Shown here: piece after piece, positions 41,782 through 51,554 of the stretch
How the letters are laid out: every line of letters starts with the position of its first letter
Numbering within the stretch: position 1 is the stretch's first letter
Notes under the pieces: generated by a model
Told to the model about the DNA's origin: nothing
What the model saw: the letters and a program-made list of their open reading frames with translations, nothing else
Database searches by the model: none
Assembly: GCF_012848475.1 (NCBI RefSeq)
Contig: NZ_CP051666.1
Location: forward strand, 1,577,501-1,641,500
From: Marinobacterium sp. LSUCC0821
GTDB lineage: Bacteria; Pseudomonadota; Gammaproteobacteria; Pseudomonadales; Balneatricaceae
Reading direction: 5' to 3'
DNA: 64,000 bases
Program-made: the position numbers and the translations under genes

Positions 41782-41856
41782 TGGAGCGGGTAGCGGGAAT
41801 CGAACCCGCCTCTTCAGCTTGGAAGGCTGAGGTAATAGCCACTATACCATACCCGC
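41782..41856 (-). tRNA. glyT: tRNA-Gly (TCC anticodon)
   Basis: A 75-base cloverleaf with encoded CCA. The acceptor GCGGGTA pairs with TACCCGC, and the anticodon is TCC in CTTCCAAG. It lies between tRNA-Tyr and tRNA-Thr(GGT). Confidence 0.97.
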
Positions 41857-41876
41857 CGAGAAGGAGCTGATCGAGA

Positions 41877-41960
41877 TGGTGGTGGGAGATGGATTCGAAC
41901 CATCGAAGCTTTCGCGTCGGATTTACAATCCGATCCCTTTGGCCACTCGGGAACCCCACC
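41877..41960 (-). tRNA. tyrU: tRNA-Tyr (GTA anticodon)
   Basis: An 84-base tRNA with the long variable arm expected for tRNA-Tyr and encoded CCA. The anticodon is GTA in the loop TTGTAAA. tyrS, which charges it, is at the left end of the window. Confidence 0.97.
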
Positions 41961-41977
41961 ACGGACTTCCTGCTGAA

Positions 41978-42053
<76 letters not shown>

Positions 42054-42073
42054 TCAGCAACGAAGTGGGGCGT

Positions 42074-42102
42074 ATCTTACTGATCGAGTTTGCCTGATGC
42101 AA
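42074..42102 (-). promoter_or_regulatory. Promoter of the tRNA cluster
   Basis: On the minus strand TTGCAT (42097-42102), a 17-bp spacer and TAAGAT (42074-42079) lie about 20 bases before tRNA-Thr(TGT), inside the 3' end of the SPOR-like gene. A GC-rich discriminator follows. Confidence 0.65.
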
Positions 42103-42721
42103 CCCCTTCACAGTGATTTTTTTCAATTTCTGCAAATGGCCAGCGTTTAGCAACCAATTTGAGAATTTTTTGATCAATTTCAAAGCCTTGAAGGTAGCTA
42201 AAATCGACCTGATAGGTTGGAACCTGTGAATAAGCAGGCTTAAACCGTAGACGCGATTTTAGCTCAGCTGGAAATTCTTTTGCAAAGGTTTCTGAGGCCA
42301 ATTCGTCAGAAAATTGCCCAAATACCAGTGCACCATCACGCGACTCTGGCAACCAGCCCAGTTTTGCTAGCTCATCTAGCAGAGTTATACGTGATGCAGA
42401 GTCAGCAGGCAGCGGCATTTCAACTCGCAACCCAACCTGCATTGGCGGTGATTGTCTCTGGATTACATCTTCAATTAGCGCTTCATCTAAAAATGACGCT
42501 AGGGATTCAGCCTCATATTCGGTTTCTAATTTCACAAACGAGGCGCACTCTCTTGGTCGAAGGCTCGGTCTCTCAGATTCCGATAACTCAGAGATAAGCT
42601 TCTGACCTGCAGGACGTATGTCAGGCTGACGGATCGCATCTGCAAATCTATACTGCTGTGCATACCAGAGGAACAACAGCGAGTTAACTAATAGCGTCAG
42701 CAACAGAACCCAGCGCAACAT
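42077..42721 (-). CDS. SPOR-like membrane-anchored protein
   Basis: A 214-residue protein with one N-terminal membrane helix (about 4-20) and an otherwise polar, probably periplasmic body. The segment near 125-150, with GALVFGQFSDELASETFAKEF, resembles the SPOR peptidoglycan-binding repeat, which usually reads GxYSLGxFSxxxxAE. Pseudomonas has a SPOR protein at the same place after coaX, supporting the call. The match is weak, and a cell-division role is inference. It directly follows coaX without a gap. Confidence 0.65.
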   Translation of the reverse strand: MLRWVLLLTLLVNSLLFLWYAQQYRFADAIRQPDIRPAGQKLISELSESERPSLRPRECASFVKLETEYEAESLASFLDEALIEDVIQRQSPPMQVGLRVEMPLPADSASRITLLDELAKLGWLPESRDGALVFGQFSDELASETFAKEFPAELKSRLRFKPAYSQVPTYQVDFSYLQGFEIDQKILKLVAKRWPFAEIEKNHCEGVASGKLDQ

Positions 42722-43444
42722 CTATACGACACCCCGCTTTGCAAACTGAAGCCCATCCATAACAATCTCTTCGACAGTTGCCACCAGTTTTGTATCGCCA
42801 AGCCGCTCTTGGAGGCGCCAAGCATCACCACCAGCAAGCAGTATCTGGGCATCGACATCAAAATTATCTCGCAACTGTTTAAGCGACATAGCTAGCCCAT
42901 CAAACACAAACCCTGCTCCCGCTGCCACACAGGAAGCGGTATCATTGCCACCAAACTGATTATCCGATTCAACCTGCGCAAACCTAACCTTAGCAGTCTG
43001 CCCAAGCAGTGCACTCTGCTGCATAGAGAACCCAGGAAGGATATAACCCCCGACATGAACCCCATCTCTAGAGAGAAGATCGACCGTTACCGCACTCCCT
43101 GCATCAACAACAACCACTGGGGCCTGAGTTCTATGTCGAGCTGCGAGAAGCGCCAACCAGCGATCCACCCCCATACGAACTGGCTCTTTATATAGACAGG
43201 TCACACCGCCCGCGTTTTCAGTCACCTCAGCAAACTCAGCACGCACACCATAGGTATCAAAAATCTTATCCGCCAATTGAGCATTGGCTTCAGAACTGGC
43301 AACAGATCCAACCCAGACCTCTGAAATAGATAGTACCGGCAGCTCGAGCTTCTCTAAATATTCTCTGCCGCGCTGCGTGACTGCCTTACCATCAACAATG
43401 CGCCACTTAACAAAGGTATTTCCAAAGTCTACTTCAAGACGCAT
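42722..43444 (-). CDS. coaX: Type III pantothenate kinase
   Basis: First step from pantothenate to coenzyme A, using an ASKHA-fold kinase not inhibited by coenzyme A. It is 240 residues from the ATG at 43444 (MRLEVDFGNTFVKW); an upstream in-frame extension has no family match. The N-terminal phosphate loop DFGNTFVKW, the MGVDRW motif and VVDAGSAVTVDL with GGYILPG are visible. It overlaps the birA 3' end by 11 bases. Confidence 0.95.
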   Translation of the reverse strand: MRLEVDFGNTFVKWRIVDGKAVTQRGREYLEKLELPVLSISEVWVGSVASSEANAQLADKIFDTYGVRAEFAEVTENAGGVTCLYKEPVRMGVDRWLALLAARHRTQAPVVVVDAGSAVTVDLLSRDGVHVGGYILPGFSMQQSALLGQTAKVRFAQVESDNQFGGNDTASCVAAGAGFVFDGLAMSLKQLRDNFDVDAQILLAGGDAWRLQERLGDTKLVATVEEIVMDGLQFAKRGVV

Positions 43445-44399
43445 TCGAAACACCTCTGAGTGACACTTCACCACCTTGGAAAATCTGCTCACCACTATCA
43501 GTCAGCAACCGAAGTGCTCCGCTCGCATCGACTCCACTGCAAGTACCTAGAATCTCTCTATCACCGATGAGCAACTTAACCACTTCATTCTGATATGCGT
43601 TCGCAGCCTGCCAGCGATCAACCATCGGGGTGAAACCGTTGAGTTCAAATTCAGACAGCATTTCGATTAATTGAGTTACGACAGCAGACAATACATTAGT
43701 ACGACTCACACCTTTAGCCCGAAGCCCTGAGAGATCCGCCCAAGGCTGATCGATAGCCGATGCACTATCAAGAGGCATATTAACGTTCAATCCAATACCG
43801 ATCACCGCAGCACAGTCACCAGATAGATCTCCACCAATCTCTATGAGAATTCCCGCAAGCTTGCGACCATCCAGCAGAATATCATTTGGCCACTTCAGTG
43901 ACACGCCCTCAACACCAAGGGACCTTAGGGCATCGTGCACGGCTAAACCAACAGCCAAACTCAACCCTTCCAGCGCGGCAACACCGCCTGAGAATGGCCA
44001 ACCTAATGAGAAGTAGAGATTTGCCGCATAGGGACTTACCCAAGCCCGTCCCCGTCTTCCCTTTCCACCTGTTTGGTATTCAGAAACCACCAAAGGGTAT
44101 TTAACGCCTTCGGCAATTAAGCGCTGCACATCCCGATTTGTCGATTCGGTTGTGCTCAAAAGAGTTGGCGATAAATTAGAAGATGCAAAGTGCTCATTAA
44201 GAGTCTGCGCATCAAGAAGATCCAATCCGCCTGGGATACGATAGCCACGCCCACGAATCGAGTTAATCTGAATTCCCAAATCAGCGAGGCTTTTCATGTG
44301 CTTCCAGATCGCTGCTCGAGTCACTCCACAGCACTTAGCGAGATCACTTCCACTATGGAACTGACCATCAGCCAAGAGCGTGAGTAACGTCTGATTCAA
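43434..44399 (-). CDS. birA: Biotin-protein ligase / biotin operon repressor
   Basis: Activates biotin and attaches it to carrier proteins; the full-length form also represses bio genes. From the TTG at 44399 it is 321 residues, as in E. coli. That start has AGGGG eight bases upstream, overlapping the folA stop codon, which suggests coupling. The N-terminal winged helix contains KCCGVTRAAIWKHMKSL. The catalytic GKGRRGRAW motif and KWPNDILL are present. The intact DNA-binding domain predicts a regulatory role. Confidence 0.94.
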   Translation of the reverse strand: MNQTLLTLLADGQFHSGSDLAKCCGVTRAAIWKHMKSLADLGIQINSIRGRGYRIPGGLDLLDAQTLNEHFASSNLSPTLLSTTESTNRDVQRLIAEGVKYPLVVSEYQTGGKGRRGRAWVSPYAANLYFSLGWPFSGGVAALEGLSLAVGLAVHDALRSLGVEGVSLKWPNDILLDGRKLAGILIEIGGDLSGDCAAVIGIGLNVNMPLDSASAIDQPWADLSGLRAKGVSRTNVLSAVVTQLIEMLSEFELNGFTPMVDRWQAANAYQNEVVKLLIGDREILGTCSGVDASGALRLLTDSGEQIFQGGEVSLRGVSNAS

Positions 44400-44409
44400 G
44401 GAATCACCC

Positions 44410-44916
44410 CTATTTGCGGTCGTACACAACAAAGGCGTAGGGGTAACGATTTGGCTGATCTCCCGCTGGATATGAATCCCGAGCTATCTCCTGCCACTTG
44501 CTATAGTCGATTTCCGGAAAGTGAGCATCACCCTCAGGCTCCCCATCGACTTGAGTGATATACATACGATCAACCAATCCAAGTGATTGTGCATAGATCT
44601 GAGCACCGCCCATCACAATCGCCTCTTCACCACCCTCGATCAGCAACTGCGCTTCAGCCATTTCAACTGCAGCCTCTAGGCTATTCACAATACGAACACC
44701 TTCTGCACTCCAATTGGCATCACGAGTAATTACGATATTAGTGCGCCCTGGTAACGGTCTACCAATCGACTCATAGGTTTTACGACCCATAATGACCGGC
44801 TTACCCATCGTCACCTGCTTAAAGTAGCGAAGATCTTCTGGCAGATACCAAGGCAATTTATTGTCATTACCAATGACTCGATTTTTACCCTGAGCAACAA
44901 TCAATGCCAACTTCAT
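44410..44916 (-). CDS. folA: Dihydrofolate reductase
   Basis: Reduces dihydrofolate with NADPH and regenerates the folate consumed by thyA just upstream. It is 168 residues from the ATG at 44916, with GGAG five bases upstream. Motifs are VIGNDNKLPWYLPEDLRYFK, with the active-site acidic residue in LPEDL, MGRKTYESIGRPLPGR and the GGAQIYAQ stretch. It is a chromosomal Pseudomonas/E. coli-type enzyme, not a plasmid trimethoprim-resistant form. Confidence 0.96.
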   Translation of the reverse strand: MKLALIVAQGKNRVIGNDNKLPWYLPEDLRYFKQVTMGKPVIMGRKTYESIGRPLPGRTNIVITRDANWSAEGVRIVNSLEAAVEMAEAQLLIEGGEEAIVMGGAQIYAQSLGLVDRMYITQVDGEPEGDAHFPEIDYSKWQEIARDSYPAGDQPNRYPYAFVVYDRK

Positions 44917-44949
44917 ACAAACTCCTATCGCCAACGACTACTTACTAAA

Positions 44950-45801
44950 CTACACCGAGAATGGGTATTGAATTGCATCGTGATACTGATAACCGGCAAC
45001 CTCAAAATCGTCCGTGGTTACCCAAGTCTCTAAATCTTCGAGAGACTTAATATCTGGATTAATTTTCAACTGCGGGCTCGGGAAAGGCTCACGCTTTAGC
45101 TGCACATCTCGCATCAACTCGACCTGATCCTCATAGATGTGCGCGTTGACAATCTTATGGTAGGCCTTAGCTGGCTTATTGCCTGTAATCTGCGCCATCA
45201 ATGCCAATAACACATAGACCTGCACCTGATTAAAGTTAAGCCCAAGCGGGACATCACAGCTGCGCTGGTAAGAGGTCAAAAAGAGCTGATCACCCAACAA
45301 CGAAAAGGTGTGTGTATGCATACATGGACGCAGGCAACCTAGGTGAAACTCGCCAGGGTTATAGAAGGTTAAGATCTCACCTCGGTCATCCACACCCCGC
45401 GAAAGGTTGTTTACAATCTTCTTCAGCTGATCGACAACAGTTCCATCAGATGAAGTCCAATTACGTCCCTGCACACCATAGACGCGCCCCATATCATCCT
45501 CGCCTTTGCGAGCAGGATTATCCAGCCAGGCATCGTTCTCATTGGCATTGGCATTCCAGGTATTACACCCTATCGCCCTGAACTGAGCAGCACTGTCATA
45601 CCCCCTGAGGTAACCGAGCAGCTCAGCGATTGCGGCTTTGTAGAAGCTCTTGCGGGTTGTAACAAGCGGAAATTGATTATTGCCCACGTCATACTCGAGG
45701 TTTGCATCAACAACCGTCAGACACCCCTTTCCGGTTCGCTCATTACCTATCCAAACTCCCTCATCAATGATTCGCTGACAGAGTTCTAAATACTGTTTCA
45801 T
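44950..45801 (-). CDS. thyA: Thymidylate synthase
   Basis: Methylates dUMP to dTMP using methylene-tetrahydrofolate. It has 283 residues. The catalytic cysteine is C160 in GCLRPCMH, and the substrate-binding [13 protein letters not shown] is at about 179-191. Compared with E. coli ThyA it has PCMH where PCH is usual, and a longer insertion near 85-105. From memory this matches the Vibrio cholerae ThyA type closely. It lies between lgt and folA, the Pseudomonas order. Confidence 0.95.
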   Translation of the reverse strand: MKQYLELCQRIIDEGVWIGNERTGKGCLTVVDANLEYDVGNNQFPLVTTRKSFYKAAIAELLGYLRGYDSAAQFRAIGCNTWNANANENDAWLDNPARKGEDDMGRVYGVQGRNWTSSDGTVVDQLKKIVNNLSRGVDDRGEILTFYNPGEFHLGCLRPCMHTHTFSLLGDQLFLTSYQRSCDVPLGLNFNQVQVYVLLALMAQITGNKPAKAYHKIVNAHIYEDQVELMRDVQLKREPFPSPQLKINPDIKSLEDLETWVTTDDFEVAGYQYHDAIQYPFSV

Positions 45802-45818
45802 AACAACGCCTTAATTGT

Positions 45819-46598
45819 TTAGACGCGCTGCTTTGCGCGCATCATCAACCAAATCCCGATCAATACCATAGGCAAAGAGAGCAACTGACCTAAGGTAAAG
45901 ATGTTAAAACTGATAAAGCCCAAATGTGCATCAGGCTCCCTAAAGAATTCTACACTGATACGGGCCAAGCCGTAGCCAGTTAAAAACAAGCCGCTCACCA
46001 CTCCCGCCGCTCTTGGTTTAGCTGAATAGAACCAAACCACAGCAAAGAGCACAACCCCTTCTAGGAAGGCCTCATACAGTTGAGACGGGTGCCGCGCCAA
46101 GGCATCTTGCGCACGTGGGAAAATAACACCCCAGCTCTGATCTGTCGCACGACCCCATAATTCACCGCCAATGAAGTTTCCTACGCGACCCGCAGCCAAA
46201 CCTAACGGCACAAGAGGTGCTACAAAGTCACCAATCTCAAGTAGCGTCTTCTGCTCTTTACGCGCAAACCAAAAGAGGACAGCAACCACACCGAGCAGAC
46301 CACCATGAAACGACATTCCCCCTTCCCAAACATAGAAGAGCCACAATGGATTATCTAAAAAGAGGTCGAAATGGTAGAAGAGCACATAACCCATGCGCCC
46401 ACCGAGGATCACACCCAGCGCACCGTAGAAGATCAAATCTGAAAGTGACTGCTCACTCCAGAGCGCCGAACGGCGAGCGCGATATGTTCCCAACGTGTAT
46501 GCCGAGGCAAACGCCACCAGATACATCAGGCCATACCAATGTACTTGCAGTGGGCCTACTGAAATAGCAATTGGATCAATAGCGTGGGTCCAGATCAC
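45819..46598 (-). CDS. lgt: Prolipoprotein diacylglyceryl transferase
   Basis: Inner-membrane enzyme that adds diacylglycerol to the lipobox cysteine of prolipoproteins such as LpoP at 9.2 kb. It has 259 residues, about seven membrane helices, the catalytic HGG region SFHGGLLG near 97-104 and the Lgt signature [13 protein letters not shown] near 137-149. The start is GTG at 46598, overlapping the upstream gene's stop by four bases. Confidence 0.96.
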   Translation of the reverse strand: MIWTHAIDPIAISVGPLQVHWYGLMYLVAFASAYTLGTYRARRSALWSEQSLSDLIFYGALGVILGGRMGYVLFYHFDLFLDNPLWLFYVWEGGMSFHGGLLGVVAVLFWFARKEQKTLLEIGDFVAPLVPLGLAAGRVGNFIGGELWGRATDQSWGVIFPRAQDALARHPSQLYEAFLEGVVLFAVVWFYSAKPRAAGVVSGLFLTGYGLARISVEFFREPDAHLGFISFNIFTLGQLLSLPMVLIGIWLMMRAKQRV

Positions 46599-47401
46599 AA
46601 CAACCCCAAATTAATCAGAAGAAATCGAGAACCGATAAAGACTAGGAATAGCGCAAAGATCTTTTTCAAGTGTGCCTGTGGCAAGGTGTGCGCCAGTTTG
46701 GCACCTACCTTCGCAAACTGTGAACTTGCCAACGCAATACCGACGAATGCAGGTAGGTAGATATAGCCAAGGCTGTACTCAGGCATTCCCTGCGCATCCT
46801 GCCCGGCCCATATATAAGCTGCCGCACTAAACAGAGCTATCGGTAGACCAATGGCAGCAGAGGTTCCCACCGCCTGACGCATCTCTGCACCACGCACCGT
46901 AAGATACGGAACACTCAGGGTGCCGCCACCAATACCAAATATCGATGAAGCCCCACCAATGATTGAACCCGCGGCAATCAGCTCTGGTTTTTCCGGTGGA
47001 TTCATACCTCGTTTGGGCTTCAAATCAAATGCCATCTGCACAGCGACGGTGCAGGCAAAAATACCGAAGATAAGTTGTAGATTCTCGCCGGTTAACTGAT
47101 CAGCAATCCAGACACCCACCATCGCCCCCATCGCAACGCCAATGGCGATATAGAAGAAGTAATCAAAGCGCACTGCACCACGCTTATTGTGAGCAATCAC
47201 TGAACTGATTGAGGTGATTACTATAGTGGCAAGCGATGTAGCCACAGCAGAGTGGGTGACTACCGCTTCTGGCATACCCTGTGCAGTAAAACTAAAGATG
47301 AGAACCGGTACGATCAACAGACCGCCCCCAATACCAAAAAGGCCGGCTACTACGCCGGCCACAGAACCGAGTACCAAATAGATAATCAGGCTTTCTATCA
47401 T
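46595..47401 (-). CDS. TSUP (TauE/SafE) family membrane permease
   Basis: A 268-residue protein with about eight membrane helices arranged as two repeats. Each repeat carries a glycine-rich turn: [13 protein letters not shown] near 21-33 and [13 protein letters not shown] near 157-169. Such proteins export or import sulfite, sulfoacetate or other organosulfur anions, but the substrate is unknown here. It is tightly packed between ptsP and lgt, which is also the case in Pseudomonas. Confidence 0.88.
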   Translation of the reverse strand: MIESLIIYLVLGSVAGVVAGLFGIGGGLLIVPVLIFSFTAQGMPEAVVTHSAVATSLATIVITSISSVIAHNKRGAVRFDYFFYIAIGVAMGAMVGVWIADQLTGENLQLIFGIFACTVAVQMAFDLKPKRGMNPPEKPELIAAGSIIGGASSIFGIGGGTLSVPYLTVRGAEMRQAVGTSAAIGLPIALFSAAAYIWAGQDAQGMPEYSLGYIYLPAFVGIALASSQFAKVGAKLAHTLPQAHLKKIFALFLVFIGSRFLLINLGLL

Positions 47402-47404
47402 GAA

Positions 47405-49705
47405 TTAAGCTCCAGGGATGACCGGGCGGGTTAATTGATTTAGACCAGCAGTCTGCAAAGTTTCACGTAATAGCGTGTGAATCTGATCTACTTCTGACAT
47501 ACGCAGCACTCGACTCAAAAGCACTTGAGAGTCTGCATAGCTGACACTTCGCAACGCCAGCTTAACTTTTGGCAGGTTAGTTGAGTTCATCGAAAGCACA
47601 TCGTAACCCATTGCCATCAACAGCAAAGCACCACCAGGGTCGCCTGCCATCTCGCCACAAATGGATACCTGCTTACCCGCTTTATGCGCCTCCTGCGCAA
47701 TCACATTCAATGCTTGCAGCACGGATGGATGATAGGAGACGTAGAGATCAGCCACACGCGGGTTGTTTCGATCAACAGCCAACAGATACTGCGTCAAATC
47801 ATTGGAGCCAACGGAGAAGAAGTCGACCTGGGTGGCAAATCGAGAGATCAGATAGATCGCGGCTGGAACCTCAATCATCACACCAATCGCTGGACGTTTA
47901 ATATCAAGCCCCTCTTCAAGCAACTCATTAAACGCCTGATCAATCTGCTTTAGTGCTGTTTCAACTTCATGAGTACTAGTCACCATCGGCAACATGATAC
48001 GAAGGTTATTCAACCCTTCAGAGGCTCGAAGCATGGCTCGAATTTGCACCAGGAATATCTCAGGGTGATCCAAGGTAACTCGAATACCGCGCCAACCAAG
48101 GAAGGGGTTCTCCTCCTCTATTGGGAAATAGGGCAACGCCTTATCACCACCGATATCTAGAGTACGCATGGTCACAGGACGCGGTGCAAATAGCTCCAAT
48201 TGTCGACGATAAGTCTCGGTCTGCTCCTGTTCAGAAGGAAAGAAGTCACGAATCATGAACGGGATTTCGGTTCGGTAAAGCCCAATGCCTTCAGCACCGC
48301 GCTTAAGCGCACGCTCAACATCTGCCGTCAGACCGGTATTCACCCAAAGCGGCATAACATGGCTATCGAGCGTAATCGCTGAGAGGTCGCGCAGCTGATC
48401 TAGATTGGCAGCAATTGCACGCTCTTCGGTAATGATCGAGCGGTAAGCTTTGAGCAGATCTGGCGTTGGGTCTATGTAGATACGACCTGAATAGCCATCA
48501 ACAATCACCTGCCGACCATCAATACGCGTATAGGGAAGATCAACGACACCCATAAGCGTAGGAATGCCCATAGAGCGCGCCAAAATAGCCGCATGCGATG
48601 AACCGGAGCCCGACACGGAAATTAAACCAACAAGCTTATCTTCAGGCACCATACCAAGCATGGCAGGGGATAGATCATCCGCTACAAGCACCGTATTTTC
48701 TGGATACTCCTGCTGACGATCCTCATCACCCGACTGTAGAGAAGTCAGTATACGGCGGCCTAAATCTCTAACATCCGTTGCACGCTCACGGAAGTAAGGA
48801 TCGTCCATAGCAGAGAATTCACGCACATGACCGAGAATGACATCTCTGAGTGCACCTTGCGCCCAACTACCTGCCGCAATTCGATCTCGAATTTCTGATG
48901 GAATCGCATTGTCATCCAACATCCGAAGGTAGACTTCAAAGAGCGCCTGCTCTTCAGTACGCAGTCGGGTCGCCAAGTTATCAGCAATCTGCTGAATATC
49001 TTCACGCACACGAACCAGCGCACTAGTGAAGATCTCCAACTCATTCTCAATATTTGCCGCTTCTTTATCAGGAACCGACTTCAAATCCGCAGGCAGAGTC
49101 GCTACATGAATTGTACCAATCGCAACACCTGCTGAACCGGATATACCCTCAAAGCGTTTAGCATTCGACTCTCGTTTTTCGACAGGCTTACTAGCTGAGA
49201 CGATATCAACTATCGAACCTGTCGCCTCAGCATGCGCAATCACACCTGCTAACTGAGCTGAAAGTGTGACCATAAAGGCCTCTTCCGACTCATCAAAACG
49301 ACGCACGTCACGCTGCTGTACAACCAATACGCCCTGCACCTGACGCTGATGAATAATAGGCACACCTAAAAAGGCGTGATAACGCTCTTCACCAGTTGAT
49401 TGTAGGTAGACGAATGCGGGGTGAAGAAATGCATCTTCAAGGTTGATGGGCTCAGCACGCGTGCCGACCAAACCGACGATACCCTCGGTAGGTGATAGCG
49501 ACACTTTGCCAACCGCATCTTTATTTAGACCTTCGGTAGCTCGAAGTACATAGCGATTTGCGACTCTATCAATGAGATAAATAGAGCACACTTCGGTAGA
49601 CATGGTCTCACGAATGCGCGCAACCGTAAGGGCGAGAACCGACTCTAGGTCAGACTCACCACCTACTTCTTGCACTATCTGCCGCAAACGCGCCAGCATA
49701 CTCAT
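47405..49705 (-). CDS. ptsP: Phosphoenolpyruvate-protein phosphotransferase PtsP (EI-Ntr)
   Basis: First enzyme of the nitrogen-related phosphotransferase relay, moving phosphate from PEP to NPr. It has 766 residues. An N-terminal GAF domain (about 15-160) is followed by the EI domains. The phospho-histidine lies in GSGSSHAAILARSMGIPT near 372-389. The PEP-binding signature DFFSVGSNDLTQY is near 610-622. The downstream partners ptsO and ptsN are not in the window. GGAG lies six bases before the ATG. Confidence 0.95.
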   Translation of the reverse strand: MSMLARLRQIVQEVGGESDLESVLALTVARIRETMSTEVCSIYLIDRVANRYVLRATEGLNKDAVGKVSLSPTEGIVGLVGTRAEPINLEDAFLHPAFVYLQSTGEERYHAFLGVPIIHQRQVQGVLVVQQRDVRRFDESEEAFMVTLSAQLAGVIAHAEATGSIVDIVSASKPVEKRESNAKRFEGISGSAGVAIGTIHVATLPADLKSVPDKEAANIENELEIFTSALVRVREDIQQIADNLATRLRTEEQALFEVYLRMLDDNAIPSEIRDRIAAGSWAQGALRDVILGHVREFSAMDDPYFRERATDVRDLGRRILTSLQSGDEDRQQEYPENTVLVADDLSPAMLGMVPEDKLVGLISVSGSGSSHAAILARSMGIPTLMGVVDLPYTRIDGRQVIVDGYSGRIYIDPTPDLLKAYRSIITEERAIAANLDQLRDLSAITLDSHVMPLWVNTGLTADVERALKRGAEGIGLYRTEIPFMIRDFFPSEQEQTETYRRQLELFAPRPVTMRTLDIGGDKALPYFPIEEENPFLGWRGIRVTLDHPEIFLVQIRAMLRASEGLNNLRIMLPMVTSTHEVETALKQIDQAFNELLEEGLDIKRPAIGVMIEVPAAIYLISRFATQVDFFSVGSNDLTQYLLAVDRNNPRVADLYVSYHPSVLQALNVIAQEAHKAGKQVSICGEMAGDPGGALLLMAMGYDVLSMNSTNLPKVKLALRSVSYADSQVLLSRVLRMSEVDQIHTLLRETLQTAGLNQLTRPVIPGA

Positions 49706-49733
49706 GAGACACTCCTTAGTTGGCTAGTGACAC

Positions 49734-50219
49734 CTAACCTTTAATCACGCTTGCAAGTCGGGGCGAGAGTTCACGCATCGCTTTACGGTAAACCTCTCGT
49801 TTAAATGACACTACCTGCCCTACGGGATACCAGTAGCTCACCCATCGCCAACCATCAAATTCCGGCGTATCGCAGCAATCGATCTTTACAGCGCTGTCGT
49901 GACTAAGCATACGTAGCATGAACCACTTCTGCTTTTGCCCAATACAGATTGGGAACTGGTGGCGACGAATCATCCGTTTCGGTAGACGGTAGCGAAGCCA
50001 ACCACGGGTTACACCCATTATCTCGACATCATTTGGAGTAAGACCGATCTCCTCTTGTAACTCACGATACATGGCTTGTTCGGCTGTTTCATCTGCATTG
50101 ATTCCACCTTGCGGAAATTGCCATGCATCTTGCCCACAGCGACGAGCCCACAGAACCTGACCCAGCGAGTTGACCAGAATGATACCTACATTCGGTCGAA
50201 ACCCATCTGAATCGATCAC
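49734..50219 (-). CDS. rppH: RNA 5'-pyrophosphohydrolase
   Basis: Nudix enzyme that trims 5' triphosphates of mRNA to start decay. It has 161 residues and the start is GTG at 50219, which gives [12 protein letters not shown] as in E. coli RppH. The Nudix box runs from [11 protein letters not shown] to the REL-EEIGL catalytic helix (about 37-59). QKQKWF and the [15 protein letters not shown] stretch are typical. It precedes ptsP, as in Pseudomonas and E. coli. Confidence 0.96.
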   Translation of the reverse strand: MIDSDGFRPNVGIILVNSLGQVLWARRCGQDAWQFPQGGINADETAEQAMYRELQEEIGLTPNDVEIMGVTRGWLRYRLPKRMIRRHQFPICIGQKQKWFMLRMLSHDSAVKIDCCDTPEFDGWRWVSYWYPVGQVVSFKREVYRKAMRELSPRLASVIKG

Positions 50220-50367
50220 TTTGTTATCCTTAAATTTAAATCTTTGTATGAACCTATTGTTCCACAGACGCGGTCGAACTCAAAGCAACCTTTTTATGTG
50301 GAACACTTGTCAGCAAGCGACTCGCTCCGTATCCTCGGCCCACATAGTGCACAAGCAGGATACGAAC

Positions 50368-51027
50368 ATGCAGCCTTTGGCAATTTTTGACCTCGACAAC
50401 ACACTTTTGAATGGCGATTCAGACCACGCTTGGGGTGAATTCTTATGCCGTAAAGGTGTCGTTGATGCAGAAGAGTATCGCAAAGCTAACGACTACTTTT
50501 ACGAGCAGTACAAAAGCGGCAGCATGAATATCTTCGAATTCCTAGAGTTCGCGCTACGCCCACTGGCCGCCAATAGCAATGAAACACTTGCTCAATGGCA
50601 TGCAGAGTTCATGCGAGATGTTATTCAACCGATGATGTTACCCAAGGCCGCTGCTCTTCTTCAGAAACACCGTGATGCGGGTGAGCACCTGATGATCATT
50701 ACCGCGACCAACCGCTTTGTGACAGGTCCAATCGCGGAGCAGCTAGGGGTAGATACCATCATCGCAACCGACCCAGAAATGGTGAACGGCAATTACACTG
50801 GCAAGGTTGCCGGTACGCCCTGTTTCCAGGCGGGCAAGGTGGAGCGCCTTAACACATGGTTAGCTGAAAATGGTGCGACCCTTGAGGGCAGCAGTTTTTA
50901 TAGCGATTCGATCAACGACCTACCGCTACTAGAAAAGGTTGACTACCCAGTAGCAGTCAACCCAGATGAAAAACTCACCGCGGAGGCAATCCGTCGCGGC
51001 TGGCCAATTTTGGATCTAAGAGCTTAA
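50368..51027 (+). CDS. HAD-superfamily hydrolase, SerB-like (IB) family
   Basis: A 219-residue haloacid dehalogenase-type phosphatase. The nucleophile motif DLDNT is at 8-12, ITATNR holds the motif II threonine near 110-115, and motif IV is [11 protein letters not shown] near 179-189. The substrate is unknown. ATG at 50368 is chosen: AGGA lies seven bases upstream and upstream in-frame sequence overlaps rppH. The gene is divergent from rppH, a Pseudomonas arrangement. Its stop overlaps the CBS gene. Confidence 0.9.
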   Translation: MQPLAIFDLDNTLLNGDSDHAWGEFLCRKGVVDAEEYRKANDYFYEQYKSGSMNIFEFLEFALRPLAANSNETLAQWHAEFMRDVIQPMMLPKAAALLQKHRDAGEHLMIITATNRFVTGPIAEQLGVDTIIATDPEMVNGNYTGKVAGTPCFQAGKVERLNTWLAENGATLEGSSFYSDSINDLPLLEKVDYPVAVNPDEKLTAEAIRRGWPILDLRA

Positions 51028-51440
51028 ACCAACGCTTTAGAGTGAGTCAGAGCATCGCGTAGCGCACGCATAACATGCTTACGACTCACCACACCCAGAT
51101 ATTTACCACCCTCTACAACCGGATAGATCTTAGGCTTACCGCCCTCCATCCGCTCGGCCAAATTTAGTGCGGTCTCTTTAGGTGAGGCCGTAAGTGCTTG
51201 GCGGAACATCACATCACCAACCTGAACGCGTTCATCAACATAGTAACTACTTGAGATGAGATAGCGCAGACAGTCATGTTCAGATAAGAATCCCACCACA
51301 ACATTCTCATCATTCACTACTGGTAACCCTGGGTAGCGTGATTCAACCAGATGTGACACCGCCTGAGTTAAACCCATACCCGCTTTAAGAGGTACCACTG
51401 ATGCGTCCATCACATCGGCTACAAATTTTTGATCAAACAT
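51024..51440 (-). CDS. CBS-domain protein
   Basis: A 138-residue protein that is essentially a pair of CBS domains (about 5-65 and 72-132), with the motifs [19 protein letters not shown] and [19 protein letters not shown]. Such pairs bind adenine nucleotides or related ligands and act as sensors. There is no catalytic domain attached and the partner is unknown. It overlaps the convergent HAD gene by four bases. Confidence 0.88.
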   Translation of the reverse strand: MFDQKFVADVMDASVVPLKAGMGLTQAVSHLVESRYPGLPVVNDENVVVGFLSEHDCLRYLISSSYYVDERVQVGDVMFRQALTASPKETALNLAERMEGGKPKIYPVVEGGKYLGVVSRKHVMRALRDALTHSKALV

Positions 51441-51512
51441 TCCACTCTCCTTGATCCCTGTGTCAGTTTCAGTGTGGCAGAATAGTGATAAGTTTGCGTA
51501 ATCAAAAGTAAT

Positions 51513-51539
51513 AAAAAAGGGAGATCATTGATCTCCCTT
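51513..51539 (-). terminator. Terminator of rlmI
   Basis: A 10-bp perfect stem (51517-51526 with 51530-51539) with a 3-nt loop and a T run on the minus strand lies 15 bases past the rlmI stop. Confidence 0.92.
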
Positions 51540-51554
51540 CTAGTTTTTAGCTAA

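Noticed and set aside
42722..43495. Longer coaX reading from upstream
   Set aside because: The extra 17 residues do not resemble the family and overlap birA; the ATG at 43444 gives the normal N-terminus.
50170..50367. N-terminal extension of the HAD phosphatase
   Set aside because: It overlaps rppH and lacks family similarity; the ATG at 50368 has a good ribosome site and starts just before the nucleophile motif.
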